Below are positions 36,560-46,364 of a stretch of 64,000 bases of DNA, piece by piece. This DNA is from Microbacteriaceae bacterium. Lineage in GTDB: Bacteria; Actinomycetota; Actinomycetes; Actinomycetales; Microbacteriaceae. Within the stretch, counting starts at the first letter, position 1. Every line of letters begins with the position of its first letter. Position numbers and translations under genes: made by a program. The stretch spans positions 62,001 through 126,000 of the forward strand of contig JAHBSP010000006.1 in the NCBI GenBank assembly GCA_019639055.1. The letters are read 5' to 3'. The notes beneath the pieces were generated by a model. That model ran no database searches. It was given only the letters and a program-made list of their open reading frames with translations, and had not been told where the DNA came from.

Positions 36560-38862
36560 TGTCGGCCACAGAGAACACCAAGGCAGTGCTCGATACCGTA
36601 GAAAACGTCGCTAAGGATCCGGAACGCACTCAGCCATATGCGGCTCTCGGTCTTAAAGATGGTGAGTATGCGCTAATCAAAGATATTTTGGGTCGTCGCC
36701 CGACATCCGCAGAATTGGCAATGTATTCGGTGATGTGGAGTGAACACTGCTCTTACAAATCTTCAAAGAAGTACCTGCGCCAATTCGGTACCAAAACTAC
36801 CGAAGAAATGCGCAAACACCTGATGGTAGGTATGGGGCAAAATGCCGGAGTCGTCGATATCGGTGACGGCTGGGCCGTGACTTTCAAGGTTGAGAGCCAC
36901 AATCATCCCTCCTATATTGAGCCATTCCAGGGAGCTGCAACGGGCGTCGGCGGTATCGTGCGCGACATTATCTCGATGGGTGCCAGGCCGATAGCGGTTA
37001 TGGATCAGTTACGGTTTGGTGCTATCGACCATGAAGATACAGCCAGAGTTTTTCACGGCGTTGTTGGCGGTATCTCCTTTTATGGAAACTGCCTAGGGCT
37101 TCCAAACATTGGCGGGGAAACATACTTCGATTCCTGCTACCAGGCGAACCCGCTAGTGAATGCGCTTGCGCTCGGTGTGCTTCGTCACGAGGATTTGAAA
37201 CTCGCGAACGCCACGGGTGTTGGTAATAAGGTGGTGCTTTTTGGTGCTCGCACCGGAGGCGACGGTATCGGTGGCGCATCCATTCTTGCATCAGATTCCT
37301 TCTCCGAGGGTGGTCCTACTAAACGCCCGGCAGTGCAGGTCGGTGACCCATTCGCCGAGAAGGTGCTGATTGAGTGCTGCCTAGAACTTTATGCAGCAGA
37401 CGCTGTTGAAGCGATTCAAGACCTCGGTGCCGCCGGTATTTCCTGTGCGACCAGTGAACTTGCTGCCAACGGTGACGGCGGGATGCACGTGGAGCTCGAC
37501 AGAGTGCTGCTCCGTGACGAAACCCTCACCCCCGAAGAAATCCTGATGAGCGAATCTCAGGAAAGAATGATGGCAATCGTTGATCCAGCAAAACTTGCCA
37601 CTTTCGAAGCCATCTGCAAGAAGTGGGAAGTCGAATACTCAGTGCTCGGTGAAGTAACTGAAGGTAACCGCCTCACAATCGATTGGCACGGAGAGCGAAT
37701 TGTTGATGTTGACCCTTCAACCGTCGCAGTCGATAGCCCAGTCTATGATCGCCCGGTTGCCTACCCTGCTTGGATTGACGCACTTAATGCTCAGGGAGTA
37801 AATGCTTCGGGGCTTACTCGTTCAGAAGAGGGAGCACAGCTAGGCAAGTGGATGCTGGACCTCGCTGGAAGTGCCGACCTAGCCAGCAAGTCGCTAATCA
37901 CTAACCAGTACGACCATTACGTGATGGGCAATACCGCCCTCGCAATGCCGGATGATGCCGGAATGGTGCGAATCGATGAAGAGACCGGATTAGGAGTCGC
38001 CCTCGCCACCGACGCGAATGGTCGCTACTGCCAACTTGACCCTTATGTTGGTGCGCAGCTGGCACTCTCCGAGGCATACCGCAACGTGTCGAGTGCCGGA
38101 GCAACCCCGATGGCTGTTACCGACTGCCTGAACTTCGGAAGTCCTGAAAATCCGGAAGTAATGTGGCAGTTCTCCAAAGCCGTTGAGGGCTTGGCTGACG
38201 CCTGCCAGATTTTGGGTATTCCAGTCACCGGCGGCAACGTAAGTTTCTACAACCAGACCGGCGACAAACCAATCTTTCCAACTCCGGTTGTGGGTGTTAT
38301 GGGCGTGATAGACGATGTTGCCGCCAGGGTTCCGTCCGGGCCACAGGATGCTGGTCTCAACATTTATCTGCTCGGTACCACCCAAGACGAACTCGATGGA
38401 AGTGCCTGGGCACACGTGGTGCATGACCACCTAGGAGGTCGCCCACCGGCAGTGAAACTGGAAGCCGAAAAGGCGCTAAGCGCTGTGCTGGGGGCTGGGG
38501 CTAATCAGGGACTGATTTTTGCATCCCATGACCTTAGCGACGGAGGTCTAGCTCAGGCAATTGCGGAGTTCTCGCTTCGCTTCGGAATGGGCGCTAGATA
38601 CTGGCTCGGCGAAATTGAGGCAAGGGATGGCGTAGACCTGACCGCTGCTCTCTTTAGTGAGTCGAGTGCTCGCGCGATCGTGGCTGTGCCTCGCGAAGAG
38701 GACGTGAAATTCATTGGGCTCTGCGAGGGGCGCGGGGTGCCGGTGATGCGCATCGGAGTAACAGAAGACACAGCCGCAATTGAAGTGCAGAACTTATTCA
38801 CTCTGCAGCTGGATGAGATTCGCGCGCGCTCAAATGAGACGCTACCTAAGTATTTTGGTTAG
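36559..38862 (+). CDS. purL: FGAM synthase large subunit PurL
   Basis: A 767-residue short-form PurL without its own glutaminase domain, as expected alongside separate PurS and PurQ. ATP and substrate motifs include [36 protein letters not shown] and [13 protein letters not shown]. It converts FGAR to FGAM. Start is GTG overlapping the purQ stop. Last gene of the plus-strand purine operon; no clear terminator was seen in the 40 bases before the convergent chorismate mutase. Confidence 0.96.
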   Translation: MSATENTKAVLDTVENVAKDPERTQPYAALGLKDGEYALIKDILGRRPTSAELAMYSVMWSEHCSYKSSKKYLRQFGTKTTEEMRKHLMVGMGQNAGVVDIGDGWAVTFKVESHNHPSYIEPFQGAATGVGGIVRDIISMGARPIAVMDQLRFGAIDHEDTARVFHGVVGGISFYGNCLGLPNIGGETYFDSCYQANPLVNALALGVLRHEDLKLANATGVGNKVVLFGARTGGDGIGGASILASDSFSEGGPTKRPAVQVGDPFAEKVLIECCLELYAADAVEAIQDLGAAGISCATSELAANGDGGMHVELDRVLLRDETLTPEEILMSESQERMMAIVDPAKLATFEAICKKWEVEYSVLGEVTEGNRLTIDWHGERIVDVDPSTVAVDSPVYDRPVAYPAWIDALNAQGVNASGLTRSEEGAQLGKWMLDLAGSADLASKSLITNQYDHYVMGNTALAMPDDAGMVRIDEETGLGVALATDANGRYCQLDPYVGAQLALSEAYRNVSSAGATPMAVTDCLNFGSPENPEVMWQFSKAVEGLADACQILGIPVTGGNVSFYNQTGDKPIFPTPVVGVMGVIDDVAARVPSGPQDAGLNIYLLGTTQDELDGSAWAHVVHDHLGGRPPAVKLEAEKALSAVLGAGANQGLIFASHDLSDGGLAQAIAEFSLRFGMGARYWLGEIEARDGVDLTAALFSESSARAIVAVPREEDVKFIGLCEGRGVPVMRIGVTEDTAAIEVQNLFTLQLDEIRARSNETLPKYFG

Positions 38863-38902
38863 ATACTTACAGTGTTCCTCGGCTAAGCCGAATTCATTTT
38901 AA

Positions 38903-39211
38903 TTAATTCAAATGCTGTTCGTGATGGTGAATTACTTCGGCGATAACGAAGTTGAGGAACTTTTCCGCGAATTCAGGGTCAAGATGCGATTCAATCGCTA
39001 GCTCTTTAAGGCGAGCAATTTGCTCTTTTTCGCGCTCAGGGTCACTCGGTGGCAAACCACCAGACGCCTTTAGCGCACCAACTTCTTGAGTGAATTTGAA
39101 ACGTTCAGCAAGCATATGCACGAGTGCGGCATCAATATTGTCGATACTCCTACGGATTGCGTAGAGTTTCTCTAAAATTTCTTCCTGGCTGGGCTTATTC
39201 TCACTGCTCAT
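38903..39211 (-). CDS. Chorismate mutase (AroQ class)
   Basis: A 102-residue all-helical protein matching the AroQ chorismate mutase fold that turns chorismate into prephenate for Phe/Tyr. Conserved parts include IRRSIDNIDAALVHMLAERF, KFTQEVGALKASGGLPPSDP and a central EREKEQIARLKELA. The N-terminal Arg and the Arg-Glu-Lys set are consistent with an active site. It overlaps the GNAT gene upstream by one base. Confidence 0.85.
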   Translation of the reverse strand: MSSENKPSQEEILEKLYAIRRSIDNIDAALVHMLAERFKFTQEVGALKASGGLPPSDPEREKEQIARLKELAIESHLDPEFAEKFLNFVIAEVIHHHEQHLN

Positions 39212-39855
39212 TAGTCCACAATATCCCGGAACTCTATCGGTTCGTGGCTGCGATCTTCAATCATCCGTTCAAGGTTTGCTTTCACACGAGGCCAGTCGTC
39301 AATGATGATCGAGAATACCGCGGCATCGCGCCAGGTGCCGTCTGCGCGTTGTTTGTCACGGCGAGAGATTCCTTCATAGGTTGCCCCAATCGCCTGTATC
39401 GCCTTTTGAGAGCGCTTATTGATAATGTCTGTCTGGATTTTTATGCGCCCAAATCCGTGAGAAAAGGCCAACTCAAGCAAGAGATACTTGGATTCCGCAT
39501 TCGCGACGCTTCCCCAAACCCTAGGGTCGAAAGCAGTCCAGCCAATATGTGCTGACTCATTGCGCTCGTTAAAGTCGCCAAGCGTTGTGGTGCCAATTAC
39601 TCGATCCCTGAGCGGGCCGTTCTCCACAACAACAAGATACGGATTTGCGGTATCGAAGTTGTAGTAGTCGAGCGCCCATTCGGCAAAAAGATCGGCGTCT
39701 TCACTGAAGGCATCGATGCCACCTCCGTAGCCTTCCTCGAAGACTATGGGATGGCCGATAGCTGGCATCAAATCGATGATGCGGTCGCGAGTGAAAGGCT
39801 CTAACCTTATTTCTTTACCGCGGATTGTAACTAGCGGTGGGCGGGATGCGCTCAT
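39211..39855 (-). CDS. GNAT acetyltransferase, RimJ/RimL-like
   Basis: A 214-residue acetyltransferase. The acetyl-CoA fold is seen in YLVVVENGPLRDRVIGTTTL, and the phrase KYLLLELAFSHGFGRIKIQTDIINKRSQKAIQ contains the usual AcCoA motif for the RimJ/RimL subgroup. Such enzymes acetylate ribosomal protein N-termini, small molecules or aminoacyl nucleotides; the target is unknown. It sits between purA and chorismate mutase on the minus strand, nine bases after purA. Confidence 0.8.
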   Translation of the reverse strand: MSASRPPLVTIRGKEIRLEPFTRDRIIDLMPAIGHPIVFEEGYGGGIDAFSEDADLFAEWALDYYNFDTANPYLVVVENGPLRDRVIGTTTLGDFNERNESAHIGWTAFDPRVWGSVANAESKYLLLELAFSHGFGRIKIQTDIINKRSQKAIQAIGATYEGISRRDKQRADGTWRDAAVFSIIIDDWPRVKANLERMIEDRSHEPIEFRDIVD

Positions 39856-39864
39856 GAAGTTATT

Positions 39865-41154
39865 TTAGTCCTCAAGTAGGTCATGGACGGAGATAACCTG
39901 CTCACGTTCTGGCCCAACACCAATCGCAGAAATTCTTGCCCCGCTTATAGACTCAATGAATTTCACATACGCTTGGCAGTTTGCCGGTAAATCTTCCAAC
40001 TTGCGAGCACTGGTGATGTCTTCAGTCCATCCTGGGAGATATTCGTAGATTGGTTTTGCGTGGTGGAAGTCGCTCTGGGAGTCGGGGAGTTCATCCCTGC
40101 GCACTCCATCAACTTCGTAAGCGACACATACCGGAATTTGTTCGAGACCGGTGAGCACATCAAGTTTGGTGAGCACGAAATCTGTAACCCCGTTGACTAC
40201 GGCTGCGTACCGAGAAATTGGGGCGTCATACCAGCCACAGCGGCGCGGACGACCGGTGGTGGTGCCAAACTCGTGGCCGGTGTTACGAAGGAAATCGCCA
40301 TCTTCATCAAAAAGCTCTGTGGGGAATGGCCCAGCTCCAACCCTGGTGGTGTAGGCCTTGGTCACAGCAATTACGCGTTTGATTCGGTTTGGAGCCACAC
40401 CGGAACCGGTGGATGCGCCTCCCGCAGTCGCTGAGGAAGAGGTAACAAACGGATAGGTGCCGTGGTCAATGTCGAGCATCGTTGCCTGCCCGCCCTCAAA
40501 GAGCACAGTCTTGCCAGCATCCAGTGCGCTGTTTAGTTCGTGCACGGTGTCGCAAACGTGTGGGCGCAGGCGCTCGCGGAAGCTGAGTAGGTTCTCGACT
40601 ACTTCATCCACTTCGATAGCGCGTCGGTTGTAAACCTTAACCAGTAACTGGTTTTTCTGGTCGAGTGCTCCCTCAACTTTTTGGCGAAGAATCTTGTCAT
40701 CGAACAGGTCCTGGATGCGCACCCCGACTCGGTTGATTTTGTCGGCATACGCTGGTCCGATTCCGCGACCGGTGGTTCCGATTTGGCGCTTGCCGAGGAA
40801 TCGTTCAGTTACTTTATCGAGCACGCGATGGTAGGCAGTGATTACGTGAGCGTTGGAAGAAATGCGTAGGCGTGAAGTGTCTACGCCGCGAGCTTCTAGG
40901 GCATCAATTTCTTCAAAAAGCACTTCGAGGTCGATTACTACACCGTTTGAAATTACCGGTGTCACACCCGGGGTGAGAATGCCGGAAGGAAGTAGGTGGA
41001 GAGCATATTTTTCTTCGCCAATAACCACGGTGTGCCCGGCGTTATTTCCGCCGTTGAATTTCACAACGTAGTCAACTCTTGACCCGAGTAGGTCGGTTGC
41101 TCGGCCCTTACCTTCGTCGCCCCACTGGGCTCCGATTAGAACGATTGCACTCAT
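39865..41154 (-). CDS. purA: Adenylosuccinate synthetase
   Basis: A 429-residue GTP-dependent enzyme that makes adenylosuccinate from IMP and aspartate. The P-loop-like start [30 protein letters not shown] and [19 protein letters not shown] are all typical. Length is normal. It heads a minus-strand run with a GNAT protein and chorismate mutase, while the rest of the pur genes lie nearby on the plus strand. Confidence 0.96.
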   Translation of the reverse strand: MSAIVLIGAQWGDEGKGRATDLLGSRVDYVVKFNGGNNAGHTVVIGEEKYALHLLPSGILTPGVTPVISNGVVIDLEVLFEEIDALEARGVDTSRLRISSNAHVITAYHRVLDKVTERFLGKRQIGTTGRGIGPAYADKINRVGVRIQDLFDDKILRQKVEGALDQKNQLLVKVYNRRAIEVDEVVENLLSFRERLRPHVCDTVHELNSALDAGKTVLFEGGQATMLDIDHGTYPFVTSSSATAGGASTGSGVAPNRIKRVIAVTKAYTTRVGAGPFPTELFDEDGDFLRNTGHEFGTTTGRPRRCGWYDAPISRYAAVVNGVTDFVLTKLDVLTGLEQIPVCVAYEVDGVRRDELPDSQSDFHHAKPIYEYLPGWTEDITSARKLEDLPANCQAYVKFIESISGARISAIGVGPEREQVISVHDLLED

Positions 41155-41211
41155 GCAGACCTCGTTTCTTTCCCTTTTCGATGCTACCTGATTTGGGTAT
41201 TTGGCGTTTGG

Positions 41212-41856
41212 CTACTTGGCGTGCTGTTGTAGCCAGGCATACATGATTATTGCAGCCGCTGCACTGGCGTTTATGGAGCGGGTAGAGCCATACTGGGTAA
41301 TCTCAATTTGGGCGCTCGCCGCAGCTATCGCTTCCGGCGTGAGGCCCGGGCCTTCCTGGCCAAAAAGCAGGATGCACCTCTCCGGAAAATCAAACTTATT
41401 CACAGGGACTGCGCCCTCAGTATTATCCACAGCAATGATCGGCAAGTCTTGCTCTTTTGCGTATTCAAGCAGAGCATCAATAGTGGGATGCAGTAACACC
41501 TGCTGGTAGCGGTCGGTCACCATAGCGCCGCGCCGGTTCCATCTGCGCCTTCCAACAATATGCACGGTGTTGGCAGCGAAAGCATTGGCACTTCGCACAA
41601 TAGAACCGATGTTCAAATCGTGCTGCCAATTCTCGATTGCGACTTCGAAGCCGTGCCGATGTTTTTCTAGGTCGGCGATTATCGCATCCATTTTCCAGTA
41701 TCGATACTGGTCAACAACGTTACGGGTATCGCCGTGCTCTAGAAGCTCAGTGTCATACTGGTCACCCACTGGCCATTCGCCAACCCAGGGACCAACACCA
41801 GCTGTGCTGAACTCGAGAGTTTTGCTTGGGCCATTCTCCGAATCTTGACTATGCAT
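41212..41856 (-). CDS. TrmH/SpoU-family RNA methyltransferase
   Basis: A 214-residue SPOUT methyltransferase likely acting on tRNA or rRNA 2'-O-ribose. The three SpoU motifs are present: LNIGSIVRSANAFAAN, LLFGQEGPGLTPE and ITQYGSTRSINASAAAAI, which form the knotted AdoMet site. An extra N-terminal stretch of about 60 residues precedes the catalytic domain. The start overlaps the end of the upstream gene by eight bases. The target nucleotide is not deducible. Confidence 0.87.
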   Translation of the reverse strand: MHSQDSENGPSKTLEFSTAGVGPWVGEWPVGDQYDTELLEHGDTRNVVDQYRYWKMDAIIADLEKHRHGFEVAIENWQHDLNIGSIVRSANAFAANTVHIVGRRRWNRRGAMVTDRYQQVLLHPTIDALLEYAKEQDLPIIAVDNTEGAVPVNKFDFPERCILLFGQEGPGLTPEAIAAASAQIEITQYGSTRSINASAAAAIIMYAWLQQHAK

Positions 41857-42823
41857 TTGGATCAGCGGTGGCGTCGGGATCTTCAGGAATTACCGGCGCG
41901 GGCATAAGGGATTCGGTCAATGCTTCACCGGATGACCTACTGATGTAGCAGAAGTAGCGATCCTCAACATCGCGGTATTCGGCTTGGGAAGTTGGGTATG
42001 AGAAGCTGAGCTGAATGTCTGAATAGTTGCCGGCAATATCTAGGTCTAGCACTTCAGGCGCTTGGCAAAGGTTGGGAAGGTCACGCTCATAAGCTGCAGT
42101 TTCAGGCCAGAAAGATGATGTTGTCAGCGACTCAGCACGAATCAACTGTGCAGCGTGCGGAATATCACAGTCAATAACTACAAGCTCTTCCTGCCAGGCA
42201 TCGCGGAAGAAAGAAATGCACTCGCCACCGTGAAGTTCCGTCCAGCGGTAAGTTCCAGGAGGTACAGGCTCATCTTCTGGGAGTGGTGCGGCTGTTTCGG
42301 TCGGCTCCGGTTCTGTTGGTGCTACTTGGATGGCGCTAATTCGGTCGCCAACTATGTAGCTAATGGCCATCAATAATACGACGGCTACTGACACGGTGAC
42401 CCAAGCCAGTGGAGTCATTTTCTGCCAGAAGTATGGAGGGTTTTCGTCACTGGAATCGCCTTGGCGTGAAGGTGGAACTCTGTCACCGGATGCGCCCGCT
42501 GTGCTCCCAAAAGCTGCCCCGGTAGGGTCGCTGCTTCGTGCAGAGCTTTCGCGAGATGCTACCTGCTGCGAACCGGTAGCGTTCATCTCGGCACTGTCAG
42601 GCATTTCCCATTGGACTTTTGCTACATCCGCAGCAGACATTGCCTCGGTAGGGAGGTCGGCGCTTGGAGTTTCAGGTGTTGCTGGAGCGCTTGGTGCTGA
42701 TGGCGTTGTGGGTGCAGAAGGGGTGGTTGGCGCATCCGCATCAATTTCGACAATATCGTCACCAAAAAGCTCCTTGAACGGGTCAAAGTCTTCGGAGTCG
42801 GGGTTATTGGGGTCGAATGTCAT
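41849..42823 (-). CDS. Septum-formation-like membrane protein
   Basis: A 324-residue single-span protein. About 130 residues of low-complexity Pro/Ala/Ser/Thr cytosolic region with TTPSAPTTPSAPSAPATP repeats precede a membrane helix at about 136-156. A Pro/Glu-rich linker and an outside domain follow. That domain shows HGGECISFF, VVIDCDIPHAAQL and NLCQAP, with four Cys probably in disulfides, as in the actinobacterial septum formation domain. A division role is not proven here. It overlaps pyrE by four bases. Confidence 0.68.
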   Translation of the reverse strand: MTFDPNNPDSEDFDPFKELFGDDIVEIDADAPTTPSAPTTPSAPSAPATPETPSADLPTEAMSAADVAKVQWEMPDSAEMNATGSQQVASRESSARSSDPTGAAFGSTAGASGDRVPPSRQGDSSDENPPYFWQKMTPLAWVTVSVAVVLLMAISYIVGDRISAIQVAPTEPEPTETAAPLPEDEPVPPGTYRWTELHGGECISFFRDAWQEELVVIDCDIPHAAQLIRAESLTTSSFWPETAAYERDLPNLCQAPEVLDLDIAGNYSDIQLSFSYPTSQAEYRDVEDRYFCYISRSSGEALTESLMPAPVIPEDPDATADPNA

Positions 42824-43389
42824 GAAAGCCCTAAGTCCTCGAGTGAAATAGCGTACCTGTAATCGTAACCAGCGTCGTTGATTACTTGCTGAGCGCCAGT
42901 GTTGCGGTCAACAACCACAGCCACCGCAGCAACTATACCGCCCGCACGTTCCACAGCCTCAATCGCCCTCATTGGCGAACCACCAGTAGTGGAGGTGTCC
43001 TCAACAACGATTACTCGCTTCCCTGAAATATCTGGCCCCTCGACCTGGCGGCCGCGACCGTGATCTTTCGGTTCTTTACGAACCACGAAAGCATCATAAG
43101 ATTTGCCGAGGATAGCTGCCTGGTGCATAATCGCGGAAGCAATCGGGTCGGCGCCCATAGTAAGGCCACCAACAGCAACAACATCTGGGATGTCTGAAAT
43201 AAGTTCCAACATCACTTTCCCAATTAAAGGGGCAACCCTGTGGTCAAGACTTACTTTACGAAGGTCAACGTAGTAGCTGGCCTGCTTGCCACTAGCGAGG
43301 GTGAAGTCGCCGTGAAACACAGCGAAGGTTTTAATGTAGTCGATTAACTGTTCGCGGATTTTGGCGCTATCAAGGTCTGTGTTTTGCAC
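42820..43389 (-). CDS. pyrE: Orotate phosphoribosyltransferase
   Basis: A 189-residue type I phosphoribosyltransferase joining orotate to PRPP, the fifth pyrimidine step. Features are FTLASGKQASYYVDLRKVSLD, VGGLTMGADPIASAI and the PRPP loop VIVVEDTSTTGGSP. It is divergent from the exonuclease gene with 33 bases between starts, and it overlaps the downstream membrane protein gene by four bases. Confidence 0.95.
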   Translation of the reverse strand: MQNTDLDSAKIREQLIDYIKTFAVFHGDFTLASGKQASYYVDLRKVSLDHRVAPLIGKVMLELISDIPDVVAVGGLTMGADPIASAIMHQAAILGKSYDAFVVRKEPKDHGRGRQVEGPDISGKRVIVVEDTSTTGGSPMRAIEAVERAGGIVAAVAVVVDRNTGAQQVINDAGYDYRYAISLEDLGLS

Positions 43390-43422
43390 TATATAAGTTT
43401 AACCAAGCGGTAGCCTTGAGTA

Positions 43423-44265
43423 GTGCTTATTGCGACTTGGAATGTGAACTCGATTCGCACCAGAGTGGGCGGAGTCACCGACTGGTTGCGAGCATCCCAC
43501 GTTGACGTGTTGTTGATGCAGGAAATTAAGTGCAAACCTGAACAGTTTCCCCGCGCAGAATTCGAAGCACTCGGCTATGAACTTGCAATCCACGGACTGG
43601 ACCAGTGGAACGGTGTCGCAATCGCTTCCAAGGTCGGAATTGCGGATGTCGAAATCGGCTTCCCCAGAATGCCCGGATTCTCAAAAACCGGCGATCCCGA
43701 GCCGGAAGCGCGCGCGATTGGTGCAACCGTTGGTGGGGTGAAAGCTTGGAGTCTGTATGTGCCAAACGGTCGCGCACTAGATGACCCACACTACACATAC
43801 AAACTTGAATGGCTGGCGGCTCTTCGTGAATACGCTCGCGAATGGGATTCAGTAAACAGTGGGATTCCGCTGGCACTCGGTGGCGACTGGAACATTGCAC
43901 CAACTGATGTCGATAACGGCGATCCGGATTTGGGACCCGGAAGCACCCATATTTCCGCTCCTGAACGCGAGGTTTTTACATCCTTCTTCGAGGCCGGATT
44001 TACGGATCCGGTGCGAGAATTTGTGCCCACGGGATACACGTACTGGGATTACCAGCGACTAAAGTTCCCAAAAAATGAGGGTATTCGCATCGACTTTATT
44101 ATTGGGAATCAGGCGCTGAAAGATAGGTCAATCGGTGCATGGATTGACCGTGACGAGCGCAAAGGTGATGGCCCGAGCGATCACGTGCCGGTAGTGCTAG
44201 AAATTACGGATAGCGCAGTATCCGATGATTCCGACTTTGACTTCGATGAACCGATGGTGTTCTAA
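43423..44265 (+). CDS. xth: Exodeoxyribonuclease III / AP endonuclease
   Basis: A 280-residue Mg-dependent DNA repair nuclease of the EEP superfamily. Active-site pieces are IATWNVNSIRTRV, LLMQEIKCKPEQF, LGGDWNIAPTDVD, IRIDFIIGN and SDHVPVVLE. Start is GTG. It is divergent from pyrE. The next plus-strand gene, an MFS transporter, begins three bases past its stop. Confidence 0.93.
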   Translation: MLIATWNVNSIRTRVGGVTDWLRASHVDVLLMQEIKCKPEQFPRAEFEALGYELAIHGLDQWNGVAIASKVGIADVEIGFPRMPGFSKTGDPEPEARAIGATVGGVKAWSLYVPNGRALDDPHYTYKLEWLAALREYAREWDSVNSGIPLALGGDWNIAPTDVDNGDPDLGPGSTHISAPEREVFTSFFEAGFTDPVREFVPTGYTYWDYQRLKFPKNEGIRIDFIIGNQALKDRSIGAWIDRDERKGDGPSDHVPVVLEITDSAVSDDSDFDFDEPMVF

Positions 44266-44268
44266 CTA

Positions 44269-45486
44269 ATGACCAAAACACGCAAACGCCTACTGATATT
44301 TCTTGCAATAACTATCGCGGCGGTAAACATGCGATCGGTGGTGACCGCGGTCGCGCCAGTTTATGAACAAATCGATGCGGATATCCACCTCGGGACCCTA
44401 GAAATCGGATTGCTTGGCGCAGTGCCTGCAATATGTTTCGGACTCTTTGCGCTTCTGACCCCACTCTTTTGGCGTTGGCTCAGCCTAGAAGTTCTCTTGT
44501 TTATATCGATGCTGCTGATTGTCACAGGTAGCACGCTCAGGGCAATATCCGGGGCATATGTTTGGTTATTTCTCAGCAGCTTTATTGCGCTCGCGGCAAT
44601 TGGGGTCGCCAATGCGGCTATGCCACCTATAGTAAAAAAGTATTTCCCCGACAAGATTGGCGCAATGACCGCAATCTATGTTTCGTTGATGAACATAGTG
44701 TCATTCCTCCCGCCACTGCTAACTCCGTTTGTTGTACAGATTGGCGGTTGGAGACTTCAACTTGGAATGTGGGCGGTACCTGCGATTGCCGCAGCAACTC
44801 TCTGGTTTATCAAAATCGTTTCCTCCCAGCGAGATTTGGAACTCACAGGAGAGATTGAAATTCCAGAGGCGGCGGATGCGCGAAAAAAGTTCACTTACAA
44901 GCGGATCCTGAAAACTCGACTCGCTTGGGCGATGATTCTGCTCTTTGGTGTTCCGAGCGCATTCTTCTACGTGATCGCTGCCTGGTTGCCACAGCTTCTG
45001 GAATATTTTTCAGGCATCCCGATGTCGGAAAGTTCCTTCTACCTGTTCCTCTTGATGCTCACAGGCGTTCCAGGTTCGCTTGTCTTGCCGGTGTTGACCG
45101 TGAAGATGCGGAGTGTGTGGCCGATAATTATTGGTGCGTTTGTACTGCACTGGGTTGGTTATGCCGGTTTGGTGTTTATGGGGCACACAGTGCCGTGGCT
45201 GTGGGTGCTACTTATTGGGCTCGCGCCGTCTATCTTCCCGATGACCATGACCCTGATAAACCTGCGCACCAAGACTCGCGCCGGTGCACTCGCTCTTTCT
45301 AGCGCAACCCAAGGCTTTGGCTATGCGATTCCGATGATTTCATCCGTAGTGGTGGGCGTGCTCTTTGATCTCACTGGCACCTGGAATGCCCTCGTTTGGT
45401 TCATGCTTATAATTTCGTTCGGGATGCTCGCATCCGGGCTTTATGTGACTAAGCAGCGTTATCTAGAAGACGAGGTTGAGTTTTAG
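44269..45486 (+). CDS. MFS transporter, CynX/NimT-like
   Basis: A 405-residue protein with 12 predicted helices. The start phrase AAVNMRSVVTAVAPVYEQI is typical of the CynX/NimT subfamily of the major facilitator group, which moves cyanate, nitroimidazoles or other small anions or drugs. The substrate is unknown. It follows xth by three bases, likely cotranscribed. Its stop overlaps the end of a small remnant gene on the other strand. Confidence 0.83.
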   Translation: MTKTRKRLLIFLAITIAAVNMRSVVTAVAPVYEQIDADIHLGTLEIGLLGAVPAICFGLFALLTPLFWRWLSLEVLLFISMLLIVTGSTLRAISGAYVWLFLSSFIALAAIGVANAAMPPIVKKYFPDKIGAMTAIYVSLMNIVSFLPPLLTPFVVQIGGWRLQLGMWAVPAIAAATLWFIKIVSSQRDLELTGEIEIPEAADARKKFTYKRILKTRLAWAMILLFGVPSAFFYVIAAWLPQLLEYFSGIPMSESSFYLFLLMLTGVPGSLVLPVLTVKMRSVWPIIIGAFVLHWVGYAGLVFMGHTVPWLWVLLIGLAPSIFPMTMTLINLRTKTRAGALALSSATQGFGYAIPMISSVVVGVLFDLTGTWNALVWFMLIISFGMLASGLYVTKQRYLEDEVEF

Positions 45487-45656
45487 GGAAGAAGTTGTTT
45501 CGTCCAAGCGAAAAGGTCGACAATCGCCGGGGAATGTGCTTCGACGAGCGCTTCTTCCTCTCCCTCGCCTAGATGCCGATCCCGCGACCATCTTCCTGCA
45601 ACGGATGCTACGACCGCACCGATAGCGCGATCTGTCTGGAAGTTTGTCAGCGCCAT
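45483..45656 (-). pseudogene. ADP-ribosylglycohydrolase remnant A (57 codons)
   Basis: A 57-residue frame on the minus strand with a good AAAGGAG ribosome site six bases before ATG. Its start, LTNFQTDRAIGAVVASVAG, is like the N-terminus of an ADP-ribosylglycohydrolase, but it breaks off and jumps to ALVEAHSPAIVDLF near the C-terminus. A second copy at 46662-47013 has both these ends (14 of 19 and 10 of 13 residues identical). So this is probably a gene with a large internal deletion. A new short peptide with its own function is possible. Family call rests on the N-terminal motif. Confidence 0.55.
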
Positions 45657-45663
45657 AGGGTCT

Positions 45664-45706
45664 CCTTTGTTAGTGGGTACATTAGGGCAGTAACCACTAA
45701 CAAAGG
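45664..45706 (-). repeat. Perfect 13-bp inverted repeat over the ribosome site of remnant A
   Basis: Arms CCTTTGTTAGTGG and CCACTAACAAAGG (13 bp, perfect) are 17 bases apart. In the minus-strand mRNA the second arm includes AAAGG of the ribosome site, so folding would hide it. The same DNA could be an operator. Confidence 0.6.
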
Positions 45707-45722
45707 ATGGGGCTAGGTTACC

Positions 45723-46358
45723 TCAAACTAATACCCAGTTGGCAGGGTAACGATTGTCGAGCATCAAGTTATCTAATTTGGATTGACGATAACTTGCGGG
45801 GGTCATTCCTAATGCCACCAATTCTTTTGCTCTTTCAGCGCTTACGTACTTGACCAAGTTACCCGTTGTAAGGGTGCGTTGATCTACGACGGTATGACCA
45901 AATCTTTCACCTGTTTCAAAAGTTAGGATGTTATCGGACCAAGCAAGGGCATCACCAAGAGTGAATCCTGCCCATTCGCCAGATTCAATTACTTGGAATG
46001 AGTTTTGGTGTTTGTAATGATTCTCGAAATTGCTTGTTCTTTTTTCTAAAGCATTTCGGAACCTACTTGCAATCTCTTCCTGTTCTGAGATTCTTACTTC
46101 GCTAAGTGTGGCCGCAACCTCTTCAGAGGTGTAGATTTTTGGCTCGTCATCATTTTTGTTAATAAATGAAACTGCGACAAATTCTGTTAGCTTACTTTCA
46201 ACAGCGAAACTTAAATCGGGTACGTACTTACTTCCAAAATTTCTTTGAAAACTTCTAGCTTCTCTAATCTCGTGAAATATCGGTTTTTCGCAACCAATGT
46301 ACTCTTCGCTAAAGGTTCTCTTATGGGAAGTGTCTTTATTATCTTCGTTTTTACTCAT
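45723..46358 (-). CDS. Orphan protein, unknown function
   Basis: A 211-residue, mostly soluble, charged protein with no family I recognise. The N-terminus is polar and charged (MSKNEDNKDTSHKRTF). The middle contains FAVESKLTEFVAVSFINKN and the last part KYVSAERAKELVALGMTP. I place the start at ATG 46358, since a GAGAGGGGG site lies just before it; the longer reading to 46442 runs into hairpin-rich non-coding DNA. By eye its base use is more A+T-rich than its neighbours. It lies between two decayed ADP-ribosylglycohydrolase-like copies, suggesting a recent or mobile origin. Confidence 0.6.
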   Translation of the reverse strand: MSKNEDNKDTSHKRTFSEEYIGCEKPIFHEIREARSFQRNFGSKYVPDLSFAVESKLTEFVAVSFINKNDDEPKIYTSEEVAATLSEVRISEQEEIASRFRNALEKRTSNFENHYKHQNSFQVIESGEWAGFTLGDALAWSDNILTFETGERFGHTVVDQRTLTTGNLVKYVSAERAKELVALGMTPASYRQSKLDNLMLDNRYPANWVLV

Positions 46359-46364
46359 GGGTGT

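Noticed and set aside
38872-38893. Short TCGG...CCGA palindrome after purL as a terminator
   Set aside because: The stem would be only four or five pairs with too small a loop to be convincing.
39124-39555. 143-codon plus-strand frame over the GNAT and chorismate mutase genes
   Set aside because: Antisense to two genes with clear families; no ribosome site.
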